Translations under genes and position numbers: made by a program
The notes under the pieces: generated by a model
Told to the model about the DNA's origin: nothing
The model's database searches: none
What the model saw: only the letters and a program-made list of their open reading frames with translations
In this document: positions 1 through 9,800 of the stretch, in pieces
Position numbering within the stretch: the stretch's first letter is position 1
How the letters are laid out: every line of letters starts with the position of its first letter
DNA from: an uncultured Bacillota bacterium
GTDB lineage: Bacteria; Bacillota_I; Bacilli_A; RF39; UBA660
Direction of reading: 5' to 3'
Assembly (NCBI GenBank): GCA_945928335.1
Contig: CAMENK010000001.1
Location: 1 to 32,894, forward strand
Length of the DNA: 32,894 bases

Positions 1-111
1 GAATATGAGCATAATACTAAAACTTTTGAATTTAATATAAATAAAGAGATTAGTATGCTACTTCCTAAAAAGAATATAGTTAAATTATTTAGTACATTGG
101 AAGAAGAATAG
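1..111 (+). CDS. 3' end of an unidentified gene (partial)
   Basis: An open frame runs from the first base of the window for 36 codons to a TAG at 109-111. The visible C-terminus is charged and polar and ends LVKLFSTLEEE-like (residues near the end: VKLFSTLEEE). It stops 8 bases before the psd ATG, and the psd ribosome-binding purines (AGGA) lie at the junction, so the two are probably co-transcribed. I do not recognise the family from this short tail. The real start lies outside the window. Confidence 0.6.
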   Translation, partial: EYEHNTKTFEFNINKEISMLLPKKNIVKLFSTLEEE

Positions 112-119
112 GATTAAAT

Positions 120-983
120 ATGAAGTATAGAGTTAAAGATAGATTAAATAATGAATATGAAATAAAAGAATCTAATACTGTTAGATTTTTTTATGGTACA
201 GTTATTGGAAGATTATTTGTAAGAATTTTTTCCTTACCAATTTTTTCCAAGTTAGTTGGTTGTTTTTTAGATTCGAGATTGTCTAAATTTAAAATTAATT
301 CTTTTATTAAGAAAAATAATATTGATATGGATTTATATGAAGATAAAAATTATAGATCTTTTAATGATTTTTTTACTAGAAAGATTAAAAATATTGAATT
401 TTCTAAAGATAAAAAAGTATTTATTAGTCCTTGTAGTTCTAAATTAAGTTGTTTTGAGATAAGTGATAAAGGTGTATATAATATAAAGGGTAGTTATTAT
501 ACTATTAAAGAATTATTAGATGGTAATCCAGTATATAAGGAATATAATGGTGGATATATTTTAATTTTTAGATTAGAGGCTACTGATTATCATAGATATA
601 TTTATGTTGATGATGGTACTAAAGGAAAGAATGTATTTATACCTGGAATATTAAATACAGTAAGACCTATTGTTTTAAAGCATTTTAATATTTATAAGAG
701 AAATTCTCGTGAGTATTCAATATTAAAAACTGAAAATTTTGGAGATATCATTCAAATAGAAGTTGGAGCTTTATTAGTTGGTAAAATAAGCAATAAGCAT
801 GAAGAGTATATTTTTAGTAAAGGTGAAGAAAAAGGTATGTTTGAATTTGGTGGTTCTACAATTGTGTTATTGGTAAAAAGAGATGTTATTGATATTGATA
901 AAGATATTCTTATAAATAGTAATGAAGATATAGAAACTAAAGTTAATATTGGAGAAAGAATAGGTATAAAAAAGAAACATTAG
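120..983 (+). CDS. psd: Phosphatidylserine decarboxylase proenzyme, catalytic Asp apparently missing
   Basis: 287 residues, the usual length for the family. It would decarboxylate phosphatidylserine to phosphatidylethanolamine at the membrane, working with PssA encoded at 6192. Visible family landmarks are the N-terminal RSFNDFFTRK segment (79-88), the DYHRY motif with His158, and the self-cleavage motif FGGST at 243-247, where Ser246 would become the pyruvoyl group. The position that normally reads P-x-D-G/S reads P104-C-S-S, so the Asp of the Asp-His-Ser triad is replaced by Ser106 (codon AGT at 435-437). The ATG is preceded by AGGA, and the stop overlaps the convergent PAP2 gene by 3 bases. 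The family call is firm. Whether the enzyme matures normally is open. Confidence 0.93.
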   Translation: MKYRVKDRLNNEYEIKESNTVRFFYGTVIGRLFVRIFSLPIFSKLVGCFLDSRLSKFKINSFIKKNNIDMDLYEDKNYRSFNDFFTRKIKNIEFSKDKKVFISPCSSKLSCFEISDKGVYNIKGSYYTIKELLDGNPVYKEYNGGYILIFRLEATDYHRYIYVDDGTKGKNVFIPGILNTVRPIVLKHFNIYKRNSREYSILKTENFGDIIQIEVGALLVGKISNKHEEYIFSKGEEKGMFEFGGSTIVLLVKRDVIDIDKDILINSNEDIETKVNIGERIGIKKKH

Positions 984-1609
984 AATAATTTTTTTAATGT
1001 TTCTTTTAGTTTTGAATAAAATATTTTTACTAAAATAATGGCTATTACTGCATATAGTAGGGCTAATAATAAGTCAATTGGTAAGTGCTGTTTTGTAAAT
1101 AATGTTGATAATATAATTAGAATAAAATATGTTGTTAATAATACTTTTGGTAAAATTTTTATATTACTTTTATTTAAATAATAAATCATTATATAACATA
1201 CTAAAGCATGAACTGAAGGTAAACAATTAGTAGGATTATCGAATTTATATGTTAAGTATATAATATAATCTGTAAACGTTTTTACTTCAATTTCTGGTCT
1301 TATTACAGCACTTGGATAAAATATAAATGTTAATTGAGCAATTATAAAACTTATTATGAATGTAAATATTAGTTTTTTGTATAATTCTTTATCATCTTTA
1401 AATATAAAATAAGATGTTATTATTACTAATGGATACCAACTATGGTATATGTATATAAATTGTTTTATTAAAGGTATATTAAAATTTGTGTGTAAATAGT
1501 GATGATTTGGAATTAACAAATTTATTATAAAATATATAAATGCCTGGGCAAATAATACTAATAATATTGATTTTATATAACTTTTATTAGTTTTTATATA
1601 GTTTTTCAT
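980..1609 (-). CDS. PAP2-superfamily membrane phosphatase
   Basis: 209 residues from the chosen ATG (1609), which has GGTGG six bases upstream. A longer TTG start at 1633 is possible but has no clear ribosome site. The protein is very hydrophobic, with about six membrane spans. The PAP2 motifs are present in the form seen in inositolphosphotransferase-like members: CLPSVHAL (central motif with His) and, after another span, TLFTKQHLPID (His and Asp of the last motif). Such enzymes dephosphorylate lipid phosphates such as phosphatidic acid or undecaprenyl pyrophosphate, or transfer a head group. It is convergent with psd and overlaps it by 3 bases. Nearby lipid and TagO-type genes suggest a lipid-phosphate substrate, but the exact one cannot be read from sequence. 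Confidence 0.8.
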   Translation of the reverse strand: MKNYIKTNKSYIKSILLVLFAQAFIYFIINLLIPNHHYLHTNFNIPLIKQFIYIYHSWYPLVIITSYFIFKDDKELYKKLIFTFIISFIIAQLTFIFYPSAVIRPEIEVKTFTDYIIYLTYKFDNPTNCLPSVHALVCYIMIYYLNKSNIKILPKVLLTTYFILIILSTLFTKQHLPIDLLLALLYAVIAIILVKIFYSKLKETLKKLF

Positions 1610-1690
1610 TTTACCACCAATATAATTATACAATATATTATATATGAATTGTTATTTTAGTATAGAAAGTATTTTTTTTATGTAAAGAAA

Positions 1691-1696
1691 TATAAT
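1691..1696 (+). promoter_or_regulatory. Candidate -10 box for the symporter gene
   Basis: TATAAT lies 19 bases before the ATG at 1715, just upstream of the strong AAGGGGG ribosome site. No good -35 hexamer is visible at 16-18 bases upstream, so this is a -10-based guess. Confidence 0.35.
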
Positions 1697-1714
1697 TAAA
1701 TTGAAAGGGGGAAA

Positions 1715-2947
1715 ATGAAGAAGGTTTTTAAAAATTATTTTAATTCTTTTATTTTACTTATAGCTATTATTATTGGAACTGTTATTGGTATTATTTTTAA
1801 AGATAAAGCAAGTGTTCTTAAACCTTTTGGGGATTTGTTTTTAAATATGCTTATGATTATTATAGTACCACTTATTTTTTTAACTATTTCTACCAGTATT
1901 GGTAAAATGAAATCTCCTAAAAGAGTTGGAAAAATTTTATTAAGTATTATAGGTGTATTTATTATTACTTCTTTAATAAGTGTTTTTATTGGAATTTTAA
2001 GTACTAGAGTAAGTTTAGTTGAAGTTGAAGAATCTAATAAGATTATAGAGGAATTAAATGTTAATGAAAAAATAGAAGAGGAAAATGTTAATTTATTGGA
2101 TAGAACTGTTAATACTATTACTACTAATGATTTTGTAAATTTATTAAGTAAGAATAATATTATAGCTTTAATAGTATTTTCAATTATTACTGGAGTATCA
2201 ATTATTCTTTCTAAGGAAAAAGGAAGTAAGTTTTTAGATTTTTTAGAAAGCACTAATAATGTACTTGGTCAAATAATTAAAACAATTATGTATTATGCTC
2301 CTATAGGATTGGGATGTTATTTTGCTGCTTTTATAGGAACTTTTGGATCTAGTGTAGCAGTGGGGTATTTAAAAACTTTTGGAGTTTATGTTATAAGTTC
2401 TTTAATTTTATACTTTATAGTTTATTCTATTTACGCTTTTGTAGCTGGTGGAAAAATTGGATTTATTAGATATTGGAAAAATATTATTCCAGTTACATTG
2501 TCTGCACTTTCTACATGTAGTTCGGCTGCTAGTATTCCTATAAATGTTAAAACTAGTAAAGAAATTGGTGTTAGTGATGATATTGCTAATACTATAGTAC
2601 CACTTGGTTCTTCTTTCCATAAAGATGGCTCTATTGTAGGTAGTGTTTTTAAAATAATGTTTTTAGTATATTTATTTAATACTCCACATAGTATTGGAAA
2701 AGTTCTTTTAGTAAGTTTATTAGTTACTCTTTTAGTTACAGGTATTCCTATCGGAGGTGGAACTATTTCGGAAATGTTGATATTAACACTTATGGGATTT
2801 CCTTTATATGCACTTCCGATACTTACTATAATTGCTACTATAATTGATGCACCGGCTACAGTTCTGAATGTTGTTGGTGATACTTCAAGTAGTATGATGG
2901 TTTCTAGGATTGTTGATGGGAAAGATTGGATTAAAAAAGGCCTTTAA
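1715..2947 (+). CDS. Dicarboxylate/amino acid:cation symporter (DAACS family)
   Basis: 410 residues, typical of GltP/GltT/SstT-type sodium- or proton-coupled carriers that import glutamate, aspartate, serine/threonine or C4-dicarboxylates. The family signatures are clear: the serine-rich re-entrant loop TCSSAASIP, then PLGSSFHKDGS (equivalent to the NMDGT region of TM7), a glycine-rich second hairpin GIPIGGGTISE, and DAPATVLNVVGDT in TM8, which carries the substrate-contacting Asp and Asn. An acidic, Asn-rich loop near residues 105-135 is probably external. The start has an excellent AAGGGGG site. The stop codon lies inside a terminator hairpin, so this is a single-gene unit. The substrate is not deducible. 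Confidence 0.9.
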   Translation: MKKVFKNYFNSFILLIAIIIGTVIGIIFKDKASVLKPFGDLFLNMLMIIIVPLIFLTISTSIGKMKSPKRVGKILLSIIGVFIITSLISVFIGILSTRVSLVEVEESNKIIEELNVNEKIEEENVNLLDRTVNTITTNDFVNLLSKNNIIALIVFSIITGVSIILSKEKGSKFLDFLESTNNVLGQIIKTIMYYAPIGLGCYFAAFIGTFGSSVAVGYLKTFGVYVISSLILYFIVYSIYAFVAGGKIGFIRYWKNIIPVTLSALSTCSSAASIPINVKTSKEIGVSDDIANTIVPLGSSFHKDGSIVGSVFKIMFLVYLFNTPHSIGKVLLVSLLVTLLVTGIPIGGGTISEMLILTLMGFPLYALPILTIIATIIDAPATVLNVVGDTSSSMMVSRIVDGKDWIKKGL

Positions 2948-2966
2948 TTATTGAAGGTCTTTTATT
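2935..2966 (+). terminator. Intrinsic terminator after the symporter gene
   Basis: AAAAGGCCTT (2935-2944) pairs with AAGGTCTTTT (2954-2963) with one G-T pair and a 9-base loop, followed by T-rich sequence. The gene's TAA lies in the loop start. Confidence 0.7.
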
Positions 2967-3045
2967 AATTGTATAATAGTTATTTTAAAGTGAATAATAA
3001 ATAAAAATGAATATAATAATTCTTTTAATATTTTAAATTATCTAG

Positions 3046-3051
3046 TATAAT
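3046..3051 (+). promoter_or_regulatory. Candidate -10 box for the TagO-like gene
   Basis: TATAAT sits 23 bases upstream of the ATG at 3074, just before the AGAAGGAAG ribosome site. The -35 region is poor. Confidence 0.4.
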
Positions 3052-3073
3052 TAATTTTAGAAGGAAGTGTATT

Positions 3074-4114
3074 ATGAATTTTAATGTAGGTGGTCATAAT
3101 GTATTTTTAATAGTATTAGTTACATTTATTAGTTCAGTTATATTTGTACAATTAAGTAAGTTAATTGCTTTACATACTGGTATTATGGATTATCCTAATA
3201 AAAGAAGTGCTCATAAGAAACCTACTCCTTTATTAGGCGGTATAGGAATATTCTTAACTTTTTTATTAGGTTATATTTTATTTGGTAAAGAGAGTACTTT
3301 GATGTTGTCTATTTTAATTGCCTCTTTTTTGATATTATTATTAGGCATTTTTGATGATATTAAACCAATACCTGCTAGATATAAAATTATAATTCATATA
3401 TTAGTTGCTGCTGTTGTTGTGTTTTATGGAGGATTAAGATTAACACATTTTGATTTATTTGGATACTATGTTAATTTTGGTAAATGGTCTTATCCTATAA
3501 CAATTATAGTTATTGTGTCTATTATAAATGCAATAAATTTAATCGATGGTTTAGATGGTTTATGTGCTGGGATTAGTTCTATATATTTTTTAACTATTGG
3601 TATTATTGCCTTAATTTTAAATAATTTGGGTGGTCTAGATATTATTTTATCTTTTATTATGTTTGGTTCTACTTTAGGATTTTTGGTTCATAATTTTCCA
3701 CCAGCAAAAATATTTATGGGTGATACGGGAAGTACATTTTTAGGACTAATGATTAGTGTTATTATGTTACTCGGATTTAAGACTGTTACTTTAACTAGTT
3801 TAATTATTCCTATGGTACTTTTAATACTTCCTATAACTGATACTTTATTTGCTATTATTAGAAGAACTATACATAAGAGACCTATTGGGGAAGCAGATAA
3901 GGAACATATTCATCATCAATTATTAAAAAAATTAAGTACTAGAAAGACTATTATTGTTATATATATTATTGAAATTATATTTAGTGTTATTACTATTTTA
4001 TATAGTATTGGTTATAGAAAAGAAATGATTATTTTCTATATATTACTTGCATTTTTAATTTTGTTTTTGGTTTTTAAAACTAATGTTATTTTTGATAATA
4101 AGGAGAAAAAATGA
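3074..4114 (+). CDS. tagO: Undecaprenyl-phosphate GlcNAc-1-phosphate transferase (TagO/WecA type)
   Basis: 346 residues and about ten membrane spans. It belongs to the polyprenyl-phosphate N-acetylhexosamine-1-phosphate transferases that place the first sugar phosphate on undecaprenyl phosphate for teichoic acids and other glycopolymers. Motifs in order: DYPNKRSAHKKPTPLLGG near residue 34, GIFDDI (Asp-Asp), NAINLIDGLDGL, KIFMGDTGS, and the His-rich cytoplasmic loop EADKEHIHHQLL. This is the TagO/WecA/Rfe pattern rather than MraY. It would supply lipid-linked GlcNAc for the GT26 domain encoded at 6855. Its TGA overlaps the gpsA ATG (ATGA), so the two are translationally coupled. The symbol is by family; the natural polymer is inferred. 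Confidence 0.88.
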   Translation: MNFNVGGHNVFLIVLVTFISSVIFVQLSKLIALHTGIMDYPNKRSAHKKPTPLLGGIGIFLTFLLGYILFGKESTLMLSILIASFLILLLGIFDDIKPIPARYKIIIHILVAAVVVFYGGLRLTHFDLFGYYVNFGKWSYPITIIVIVSIINAINLIDGLDGLCAGISSIYFLTIGIIALILNNLGGLDIILSFIMFGSTLGFLVHNFPPAKIFMGDTGSTFLGLMISVIMLLGFKTVTLTSLIIPMVLLILPITDTLFAIIRRTIHKRPIGEADKEHIHHQLLKKLSTRKTIIVIYIIEIIFSVITILYSIGYRKEMIIFYILLAFLILFLVFKTNVIFDNKEKK

Positions 4115-5079
4115 AAATATGTATTTTGGGTTGTGGTGCTTATGGTTTAGCACTTGCAAGTATTTTTAATAAGAATAAACAAAATGTTGTAATGTGGACT
4201 TTTAGTAATGATGAAGAAATTTTACTTAACGATAAGCGTGAAAGTGATAAACTTTTAGGTTATAAAATTCCTAATGAAATTAAAATAACTTCTAGTATTA
4301 AACGTGCGATTAAGAATAGTAATCTAGTTGTTATTGCTGTTCCTGCTTTTGCAGTTGATAGTGTGGCTTCTATGATTGGTAATTTAGTTACTAAAGATAT
4401 GCATATTTTACTTGCAACTAAAGGCATAGAAAATGATACATGTGATTTTTTAACTGATGTTTTAGAAAGATATATTACTAGTAATAAGATTGCTGTTATT
4501 TCTGGACCTACATTTGCTAAAGATATAGTTTTAGGAGTACCAATTGGGTTAAGTCTTGCAACTACTAATGTGAGAACTAAGAATTTTATAAAGAAAGTAA
4601 TGGAAAGTGATACTACTAAATTAAGAGATACTCAAGATGTTATTGGTGTACAAATATGTGGGGCAATTAAAAATGTTATGGCTATTGCTTCAGGTATGCT
4701 TGAAGGTATGGATGTTACTGATTCAACTAAAGCTTTGTTTTTAACTGAAAGTTTAAATGATATAAAAGAACTTATTGATGCTTTAGGTGGCAATAAAAAA
4801 ACTATTTTATCATTTAGTGGTTTTGGTGATATTCTTATGACTTGTACTAGTTCTAATAGTAGAAATTTTACTTATGGAAAGTTGATTGGAGAAGATAGAT
4901 TGGAAGAAGCTACTAACTATTCTAAAAATACTACAGTTGAAGGCTTATATACTTTAAGATCTATAAAGGAACTTATTAAACGTGAGCGTGTTAAGATGCC
5001 TATTGTTGATTTGATAAGTGATATTATAATTGGTAAAAAGAGTAAAGAAGATATGTTAAAGTTTTTAATAGAAAAATAA
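4111..5079 (+). CDS. gpsA: NAD(P)-dependent glycerol-3-phosphate dehydrogenase
   Basis: 322 residues, the normal length. It reduces dihydroxyacetone phosphate to sn-glycerol-3-phosphate, the backbone for phospholipids and the source of glycerophosphate groups. The N-terminal dinucleotide fold has GCGAYG at residues 7-12. The substrate domain has SGPTFAKDI, the Lys-bearing CGAIKNVMAIASG segment and FGDILMTCTSSNSRN, all typical of GpsA. It overlaps tagO by 4 bases and ends at a perfect terminator. Its place between tagO and glycan genes, next to pssA, fits supply of glycerol-3-phosphate to lipid and possibly to a glycerophosphate-containing polymer. Confidence 0.95.
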   Translation: MKICILGCGAYGLALASIFNKNKQNVVMWTFSNDEEILLNDKRESDKLLGYKIPNEIKITSSIKRAIKNSNLVVIAVPAFAVDSVASMIGNLVTKDMHILLATKGIENDTCDFLTDVLERYITSNKIAVISGPTFAKDIVLGVPIGLSLATTNVRTKNFIKKVMESDTTKLRDTQDVIGVQICGAIKNVMAIASGMLEGMDVTDSTKALFLTESLNDIKELIDALGGNKKTILSFSGFGDILMTCTSSNSRNFTYGKLIGEDRLEEATNYSKNTTVEGLYTLRSIKELIKRERVKMPIVDLISDIIIGKKSKEDMLKFLIEK

Positions 5080-5080
5080 T

Positions 5081-5107
5081 GTTATGAACAAAATCATAAC
5101 TTTTTTT
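5081..5107 (+). terminator. Intrinsic terminator after gpsA
   Basis: A perfect 7-bp stem GTTATGA/TCATAAC (5081-5087, 5094-5100) with a 6-base loop is followed directly by seven T residues. Confidence 0.85.
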
Positions 5108-5147
5108 GTAAAATTTTATTTCTGAATAAGTCTTTTTATATGACTTG

Positions 5148-5156
5148 TGTTATAAT
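5148..5156 (+). promoter_or_regulatory. Extended -10 promoter for the GT2 gene
   Basis: TGTTATAAT fits the extended -10 pattern TGnTATAAT, 27 bases before the ATG at 5184. No -35 resembling TTGACA is present at normal spacing, which is expected for extended -10 promoters. Confidence 0.55.
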
Positions 5157-5183
5157 TAAGTTAATTATAGAAAGCGAGTTATT

Positions 5184-6116
5184 ATGAAAGATTTTATAAG
5201 TGTAATTATTCCTATACATAATAGTGAGAAATATCTTGAAAAGTGTATTAAAAGTGTTTTAAATCAGAGTTATGTTAAACTTGAGATTTTGTGTGTTGTG
5301 AATGGTTGCACAGATAATAGTTTAGCTATTTTGGATAAGTATAAAAATAGAATAAAAATTTTAATACAAGAAGAAGCAAATTTAAGCTTAGCTAGGAATA
5401 CTGGTATTAAGTTTTCTACTGGTGAGTATATTACATTTGTTGATAGTGATGATTATCTAGAATTTACTTATTTTGAAGAACTTTATAATAATATTATTAG
5501 AGAAAAAAGTGATTTAAGTATATGTGATTTATGTGAGATTAGAGAGAATACTGATATTGTTATATATAATAATGATTATCCAGTAGTGCCAATTCCAGAG
5601 GTTGAAATTAAAGATAATCTAAATAAATTTAGATTAGGTCCTGTATGTAAATTGTATAAATCAAATATAATAAAAAATAATAATATTTTATTTCCTAATT
5701 TAAAGTATGAAGATATTTATTTTGTATTATCTTATTTACTTAAATGTAATAAAATATCTAAAGTTAATAAGGCACTTTATAATTATGTTATACATTCAAA
5801 TAGTGAGCAAACTACTGTAGATGATAGAATTTTTGATATTTTTAAAGTTATTGATTTATGTGATAATTTAACTAATTTTGATAGTTATTTAGAATTAAAA
5901 ATTGAGATTTTGTCTACTTATTCACTTAAAACTAGATATTTAAAAGATAAAAATTTAAGAAATAAGTTTATAGATGAGGCTTATTTAAGATTAAGTAAAG
6001 TAAATAATTATAAGAAGAGTAATTATATAAAAAGGTGTGGTTTTATTAAAAAGGTTATTTTAAAAAATAAATTCTTAGTGAAATTATATACTGATGTGTA
6101 TTCAATATTTGTTTAA
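5184..6116 (+). CDS. Family 2 glycosyltransferase
   Basis: 310 residues. The N-terminal GT-A fold is clear: ISVIIPIHNSEKYLEKC at 5-21, then NGCTDNS, a conserved LSLARNTGI segment, and the nucleotide/metal site FVDSDDYLE near residue 90. The C-terminal third is basic and lacks a clear membrane span, though the last ~25 residues are amphipathic and may touch the membrane. Such enzymes transfer a sugar from a nucleotide donor to a lipid-linked or polymer acceptor in the cytoplasm. It has its own promoter between two terminated units, just upstream of pssA. Donor and acceptor cannot be assigned. Confidence 0.85.
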   Translation: MKDFISVIIPIHNSEKYLEKCIKSVLNQSYVKLEILCVVNGCTDNSLAILDKYKNRIKILIQEEANLSLARNTGIKFSTGEYITFVDSDDYLEFTYFEELYNNIIREKSDLSICDLCEIRENTDIVIYNNDYPVVPIPEVEIKDNLNKFRLGPVCKLYKSNIIKNNNILFPNLKYEDIYFVLSYLLKCNKISKVNKALYNYVIHSNSEQTTVDDRIFDIFKVIDLCDNLTNFDSYLELKIEILSTYSLKTRYLKDKNLRNKFIDEAYLRLSKVNNYKKSNYIKRCGFIKKVILKNKFLVKLYTDVYSIFV

Positions 6117-6127
6117 ATTTGAAAATG

Positions 6128-6157
6128 TTGCAGTAATTGTATTATTTGTGATATAAT
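6128..6157 (+). promoter_or_regulatory. Promoter for pssA
   Basis: TTGCAG (6128-6133) and TATAAT (6152-6157) are separated by 18 bases, and the -10 is extended by TG at 6149-6150. Confidence 0.7.
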
Positions 6158-6191
6158 ATTTTATCGAAAAAAGAAAGAAGTGAAAATTTTT

Positions 6192-6815
6192 ATGAAGAAG
6201 TTAAAACCTATTGGAATATATAGAAAGTGTGATTGGGTCACTATGACTGGTACTGCATCAGCTATTTTTGGAATAATTTTAGCATCTGAAGGGAAAACTA
6301 TGTATGCAGTATTTTGCTTAATATTTTCTGCAATTTGTGATGCTTTTGATGGTGTTGTTGCTAGAAGATTTAAGAGTTTAAAAGATTATGAAGTTTATGG
6401 AGTAGAATTAGATTCTTTAAGTGATGCGATTGCATTTGGAGTACTTCCTATGATGATTGTTAGAAATTTAAGTGTTCATAATATTTATACATTACTTGTT
6501 AGCATCTTTTTCTGCTTAACTGGGGTTATTAGACTTGCATATTTTAATATGCTTTCAACTACTAGAAGAAGTGATGGAAAGCAATTTATAGGACTTCCTA
6601 TTACTTGTAGCGCTATTATAATACCTTTGGTATACTTTATTACATTTATAATAGGTAAAGAATATAGAGAGATTATATTTCCAATTACATTATTGGTAAC
6701 AGGAATTTTATATATAAGTCCTTTTAGGTTAAAAAAATTATCTACTAGAGAAAAAGTTGTATTATCAATTATGGGATTACTTGTAATAGCTATTACTTTA
6801 ATAAAAATATGGTAA
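6192..6815 (+). CDS. pssA: CDP-diacylglycerol--serine O-phosphatidyltransferase
   Basis: 207 residues from the ATG at 6192. A GTG at 6180 gives four more residues, but the GAAAGAAG purine run lies too close to it, so the ATG is preferred. The CDP-alcohol phosphatidyltransferase signature is complete: DGVVARR followed by YGVELDSLSD, with a few extra residues between the two halves, as in the longer PssA subgroup. About six membrane spans follow. The product, phosphatidylserine, is the substrate of Psd encoded at 120. A terminator covers the stop codon. PssA fits better than PgsA because of the DSLSDAIAFGVLP context; confidence is moderate to high. Confidence 0.85.
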   Translation: MKKLKPIGIYRKCDWVTMTGTASAIFGIILASEGKTMYAVFCLIFSAICDAFDGVVARRFKSLKDYEVYGVELDSLSDAIAFGVLPMMIVRNLSVHNIYTLLVSIFFCLTGVIRLAYFNMLSTTRRSDGKQFIGLPITCSAIIIPLVYFITFIIGKEYREIIFPITLLVTGILYISPFRLKKLSTREKVVLSIMGLLVIAITLIKIW

Positions 6816-6838
6816 AAGAAATTTATTTCTTTTATTTT
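6813..6838 (+). terminator. Hairpin terminator after pssA
   Basis: TAAAAGAAAT/ATTTCTTTTA is a perfect 10-bp palindrome around a 2-base centre, followed by TTTTC. It includes the pssA stop. No obvious promoter lies between it and the next start at 6855, so partial read-through may feed the large fusion gene. Confidence 0.55.
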
Positions 6839-6854
6839 CATCTGAGGAGTAAGT

Positions 6855-9800
6855 ATGAAAAAGTTGTTTACAAAAGAAAATTTAGTTAATTTATCTTTAA
6901 TATTATATATATTATCTATTTTATTGGATTTACATATTTTTTATAATCCTGTTTCTACTATAATAAGAGTATTTTTTATTTCTATAATATTTTTGATTAT
7001 TAATTTTAAGTTTGGTAATAAAAAAGATAGGAGAATTTTACTTAGTTATTTTGTTTTATTATTTATATATATAATTTTACATTTATTTAGCACTAGTGAG
7101 TTTAATATAGGATTTAATATTACTTATAATATATATGAAGAATTATTGTATTTTCTTAAGATGAGTATGCATATATTGATTATTTATTCTATATATAAAT
7201 TATCTATTTCTAAAGAGAAATTTTATAAAGCTATAGAAATTTCTACATTATTAATAGTTTTAAATATTATTATTTGTAATATTTTTAAAATAGGTTATAC
7301 ATCATATGATTTTAATAGTATTTCTTATAATATATTTGATTGGTTTACTAAAGATATTAACTTTTTAGAGGCATCTTCTAAAGGATATTTTCATTTAACT
7401 AATCAAATATCTGCAATACTTATTTTAGATATGTCTATTATGTTAATAAGTATGAAAGAAAAACAAAAGATTATAAATACTACTACTTTATTTTTAACTA
7501 TTATTGCTTTGTTTATGTTAGGAACTAGGATATCTACTTATTCAGTATTTATTATATTAGGTGTTTCTTTGATAGTATATATTTTAACTGGTATTAGGGA
7601 TAGAAGTATTAAGAAAAGTTTTGTTTTAACACATATTATATTATTGTTGATTTCCTTAGTTTTATATTTTAAATGTCCTCTTATTAGTAGAAATGAATTT
7701 TATTCTAATAAATATAAGGAAAGTGAAAAAAAGACGGAAGATATTGATTTAGAAGATAATATTGAATTAACTGATGAGGAGTTTAAAGATATATTAAAAG
7801 ATTATAATATAGATCCTAAATTTTATAATGAATATTATCCTTTGGAACAAGATAGAGAATTTTATGAAGAATATATTAAATATGATTTATCTAAAGTTAG
7901 TAATGTTAGATTTTTAGAAAAATCTATTATAGAAAGGATTAAATCATTAAATAATAATAAGTATGATAATTTATTTGGTATAGGTTATAATAGAATGATG
8001 AATGTATTTAATATTGAGAGAGATTTTGTTGCTCAGTATTATTCTATTGGTATACTAGGGTGTATTATTATACTTGGTGTTTATATATTATTGTTATTAT
8101 ATTCTTATTTTAAATCTTTATTTAACTTAGAAAAGCATTTTAATTATGTAAATTGTATGTTCTTATTTATACTTAGTTATTTTTTAATTGCTGCTTATTG
8201 TACTGGAAATGTTTTGAATTCCATTAGTTGTATTATTCCATATTCATTTATTTTAGGTTATTATTTATCTATATTAAATAAGAAAGAAAAAACTGAATAT
8301 GAATATATTTTAGGATTTAAGACTTCTACAAAAAATGAGAAAGAGATTTTAAAAGAAACATTTAAATCTGATGAACAAGTTATTTTATATAATATAAATC
8401 CGCTTATTATTATGAATTTTTATAAAAATAAGAAAGCTGTTAAAGAGTTTAATAAACAAGATTTAAATATTCCAGATGGTAATGGTATTATTTTAACTTC
8501 AAAATTAACTAGTGGATGTTTAGCTAATACTATACCTGGGGTTGAATTATTTGAAAGTATATGTAAGGAATCAGTAAAACATAAATATAAAATATATTTA
8601 TATGGAGCTAAACAAAATTCTGTTTATAATACTAAAGTTGGATTAGAGTCAAAATATAAGGGTATTAAAATAGTTGGATATAAGAATGGTTATACTAAAG
8701 AAAAAGAAGTTTTAGAAGATATATTAAAGAAGAAACCTGATATTTTATTTGTTGCTTTAGGTAGTCCTAAACAAGAAAACTTTATTATTAAGAATAAAAG
8801 TAAATTAAAGAAAATCAAAATAATTATGCCAGTTGGTGGAACTTTTGATGTTATAAGTAAGAATACTAAACGCGCACCTTTAATTGTTAGAGATTTAAAA
8901 TTAGAATGGCTTTATAGAATGATTAAAGAGCCTAAGTTATTTAAGAATTTAGGAAAATTTATAAAATATTTCTTTACTGTTTTATTTTTTAATAATCATT
9001 ATAATAAAAAAGTTATTTCTAAAGAAAAAAAGGTTGTTAAGGAAAAAAGTTATAAACTAAGAAAAGTATTGGGTTATTTATGTGTAGCATTACCTTTGTT
9101 AATTTTATTATCAGTTTTATGGGCTAATAAAACTTTTGGTAATCCTGATATTGATGAGATATTATTTACAATGACTAATTCATTAAATGGTACTGATATG
9201 AAGATTATTTTAAGTTATTGTTTATATGCTTTATTACCTGTTATATTATTTACTATTATATATTTTATTCTTTTGAAGATTACTAAAAGAAATGAAAAGT
9301 TCAATAAGATATATTTAATTATAATTCTATTTGGTATAATTATGTGTGGTTTTACCTCATTATATGTAGAAAGAAGATTTTCTATAAAAGAATATGTTTC
9401 TGTAAATAAAACTTCAACTGAGTTTGTAGAAAAAAATTATGTTGCAACTGATTTAGATAATATTAGTTTTCCAGAAGATAAGAATAATTTAATAGTTATA
9501 TATTTAGAATCAATGGAAATGACATTTAGTTCTAAAGAAAATGGAGGATCTTACGATTTTAATTATATTCCTAATCTGACTAAGCTTGCTCAGGAGAATA
9601 TAAACTTTTCTAACTCTGAATTACTTGGTGGTGCTAATTCTATATCTAGTTTATCTTGGACAACAGCTGGATTAGTTGCTACTACATCTGGATTGCCTAT
9701 AAAAACTTCATTTAGAAATGCTAATGATCAAATTTTCGTATTTCCTAATATTAATGCTTTAGGTAATGTTATGCAGGAAAATGGATATAATATGGAATTT

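Noticed and set aside
1735..2253. Minus-strand open frame of 172 codons
   Set aside because: It lies entirely inside the symporter gene, whose family motifs are clear; the translation is low-complexity Ile/Leu/Lys.
6485..6841. Minus-strand open frame of 118 codons
   Set aside because: Antisense to pssA with no ribosome site and no family resemblance.
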